Positions 6,334 through 7,166 of a stretch of 7,166 nucleotides of DNA are shown here, in pieces. This stretch comes from Cyanobacteria bacterium UBA11153 (lineage in GTDB: Bacteria > Cyanobacteriota > Cyanobacteriia > Cyanobacteriales > Coleofasciculaceae). Below the pieces are notes generated by a model that saw nothing but the letters and a program-made list of their open reading frames with translations, did no database searches and was not told the DNA's origin. The stretch lies in NCBI GenBank assembly GCA_003511885.1, contig DOIX01000115.1, positions 1 to 7,166 on the forward strand, given 5' to 3'. The position numbers and the translations under genes are program-made. Numbering within the stretch: position 1 is the stretch's first letter; every line of letters begins with the position of its first letter.

Positions 6334-6675
6334 ATGAATCCCAAACCAGAAACAGCCATGACTCAAAAAATTATCAAACGCCCCATCCGTCGCGGCAGAA
6401 TATTCCCAGAATACACCATACCGCCAGAAGAATTAGCGAGACGAGAAGCGGAAAGAGAAGCTCGCTATCAACTTTGTCGCCCAGTGTTTGAACGAGTGCG
6501 GGATGAGTTAATTCCTGACCACTATAATTGGTTTATGATTATTGAGCCAAATAGTGGTGATTATTTCATCGATGTCGATGAAGAAGAGGCTATGAAAAAA
6601 TCTCGTCAGAAGTACCCTTCTGGTAAGCTTGTTATATTTCGCATTAATGAAACAGGAGCCTGTGGTAAAATATGA
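6334..6675 (+). CDS. Unrecognised 113-residue partner of the aspartic protease
   Basis: A small soluble protein with three parts: a basic N-terminus (QKIIKRPIRRGR, residues 11-22), a charged helix (PPEELARREAEREARYQ, 30-46), and a compact C-terminal domain (about 60-113) with IIEPNSGDYFIDVDEEEA (69-86), a helix, KYPSGKLVIFR and the ending INETGACGKI. From memory, proteins with this ending sit next to retropepsin-like genes in cyanobacteria, but I cannot name the family. The stop codon overlaps the next ATG by four bases (ATGA), so the two are translationally coupled. I chose ATG 6334 over the TTG at 6328 because GAGA at 6321-6324 is well placed; ATG 6358 is an alternative. The basic N-terminus might bind nucleic acid or the partner. 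Antitoxin-like or substrate roles are guesses. Confidence 0.8.
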   Translation: MNPKPETAMTQKIIKRPIRRGRIFPEYTIPPEELARREAEREARYQLCRPVFERVRDELIPDHYNWFMIIEPNSGDYFIDVDEEEAMKKSRQKYPSGKLVIFRINETGACGKI

Positions 6676-7040
6676 TTTCAGGGAGGTTTGGCGATATAGG
6701 TGAGCTATTTTTTGAAGTTGATTTAATTGCCACTGATGGTGATATATTTCAAGTTGATGCGCTTCTAGATACAGGGTTTACCACAGGCTGGTTAGCCATG
6801 AATATTCAAGATATCGATGGATTAAATTGGTCAATTATTGACTTTGAACGCACAATGAAAACAGCCAAAGGGGAGGTGACTTTTGTTCTCTATGAGGGAA
6901 AAGTGCTATTGGATGGAATTGAGTACACAATTCCGGTTCATGCTGGGCAAGAAATTCCTGAACCTTTGCTGGGTTTGCAGTGGTTGAGAAATATGCGGTT
7001 GGTTGTAGATGCGGCTGAGGAAATATTGACGCTGGGTTAA
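6672..7040 (+). CDS. Retropepsin-like clan AA aspartic protease
   Basis: A 122-residue single-domain protein resembling the small clan AA aspartic proteases (AF_0612-type) of archaea and bacteria. The N-terminus MISGRFGD and the strand FFEVDL are typical of the family's start. The catalytic motif is ALLDTGFTTGWL (residues 30-41, D33-T-G35). The second hydrophobic-glycine element is PLLGLQWLRNMRLVVD (98-113), close to the end. With one DTG per chain it would have to dimerise to form an active site, as retroviral proteases do. No signal peptide, so cytoplasmic. The start is fixed by the ATGA overlap with the upstream gene; a GGGAGG just inside the gene (6681-6686) is not followed by a better start. 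Substrate is unknown; the co-translated partner is an obvious candidate. Confidence 0.85.
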   Translation: MISGRFGDIGELFFEVDLIATDGDIFQVDALLDTGFTTGWLAMNIQDIDGLNWSIIDFERTMKTAKGEVTFVLYEGKVLLDGIEYTIPVHAGQEIPEPLLGLQWLRNMRLVVDAAEEILTLG

Positions 7041-7166
7041 TGTATTTTGCGATTTGATTGTTTACCCGAAAACCCGCCGTAGAATCTTATAGCAATAGAC
7101 AAAACAGTTAAGGCATAGTGACGGGAGGGTGAAGCAAGAGGATATAAATATTTAGGGTTTGTTGCC

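Noticed and set aside
7041..7166. Terminator, gene or element end after the protease gene
   Set aside because: No hairpin, open frame or recognised repeat boundary could be supported in these 126 bases.

Overview
The window looks like accessory or loosely packed chromosome of a filamentous cyanobacterium, perhaps of the Microcoleus/Oscillatoria type. This rests on two perfect HIP1 octamers (GCGATCGC), long AT-rich intergenic stretches filled with small palindromic repeats, weak ribosome binding sites, and gene families familiar from cyanobacteria. No rRNA, tRNA, CRISPR array, transposase or phage gene is visible. All real genes are on the + strand.

Layout. Bases 1-446 have no gene; they hold a 16-bp inverted repeat enclosing a G-run tract with quadruplex potential. 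A 360-residue unrecognised soluble protein follows (447-1529). Bases 1530-2266 are a repeat-dense, non-coding stretch: a ~100-bp MITE-like element, a perfect 32-bp palindrome, a tandem array of ~73-76 bp units each carrying a stem-loop, and a second, 159-bp element with terminal inverted repeats. Next come an exported calcineurin-like metallophosphoesterase (2270-4063), a class D (OXA-type) beta-lactamase with all catalytic motifs (4289-5158), a doubtful 38-codon ORF or gene remnant (5190-5306) and a five-helix membrane protein (5372-6058). Eight bases beyond that gene starts a 193-bp relative of the second element (6066-6258). The window ends with a two-gene unit: an unrecognised 113-residue protein whose stop codon overlaps the start of a retropepsin-like clan AA aspartic protease (6334-7040).

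How the genes relate. The phosphoesterase and beta-lactamase both carry export signals and would act outside the cytoplasmic membrane, but they are 225 bp apart and nothing shows they form one operon. The only firm operon is the ATGA-overlapping pair at the end, where the partner may be a substrate, adaptor or regulator of the protease; that is inference.

The strongest non-coding observations are that the ~100-bp MITE sits inside the first copy of the tandem repeat, so the uninterrupted target can be read from the neighbouring copies, and that the 159-bp and 193-bp elements share TIRs and an internal module, which points to a non-autonomous mobile family.
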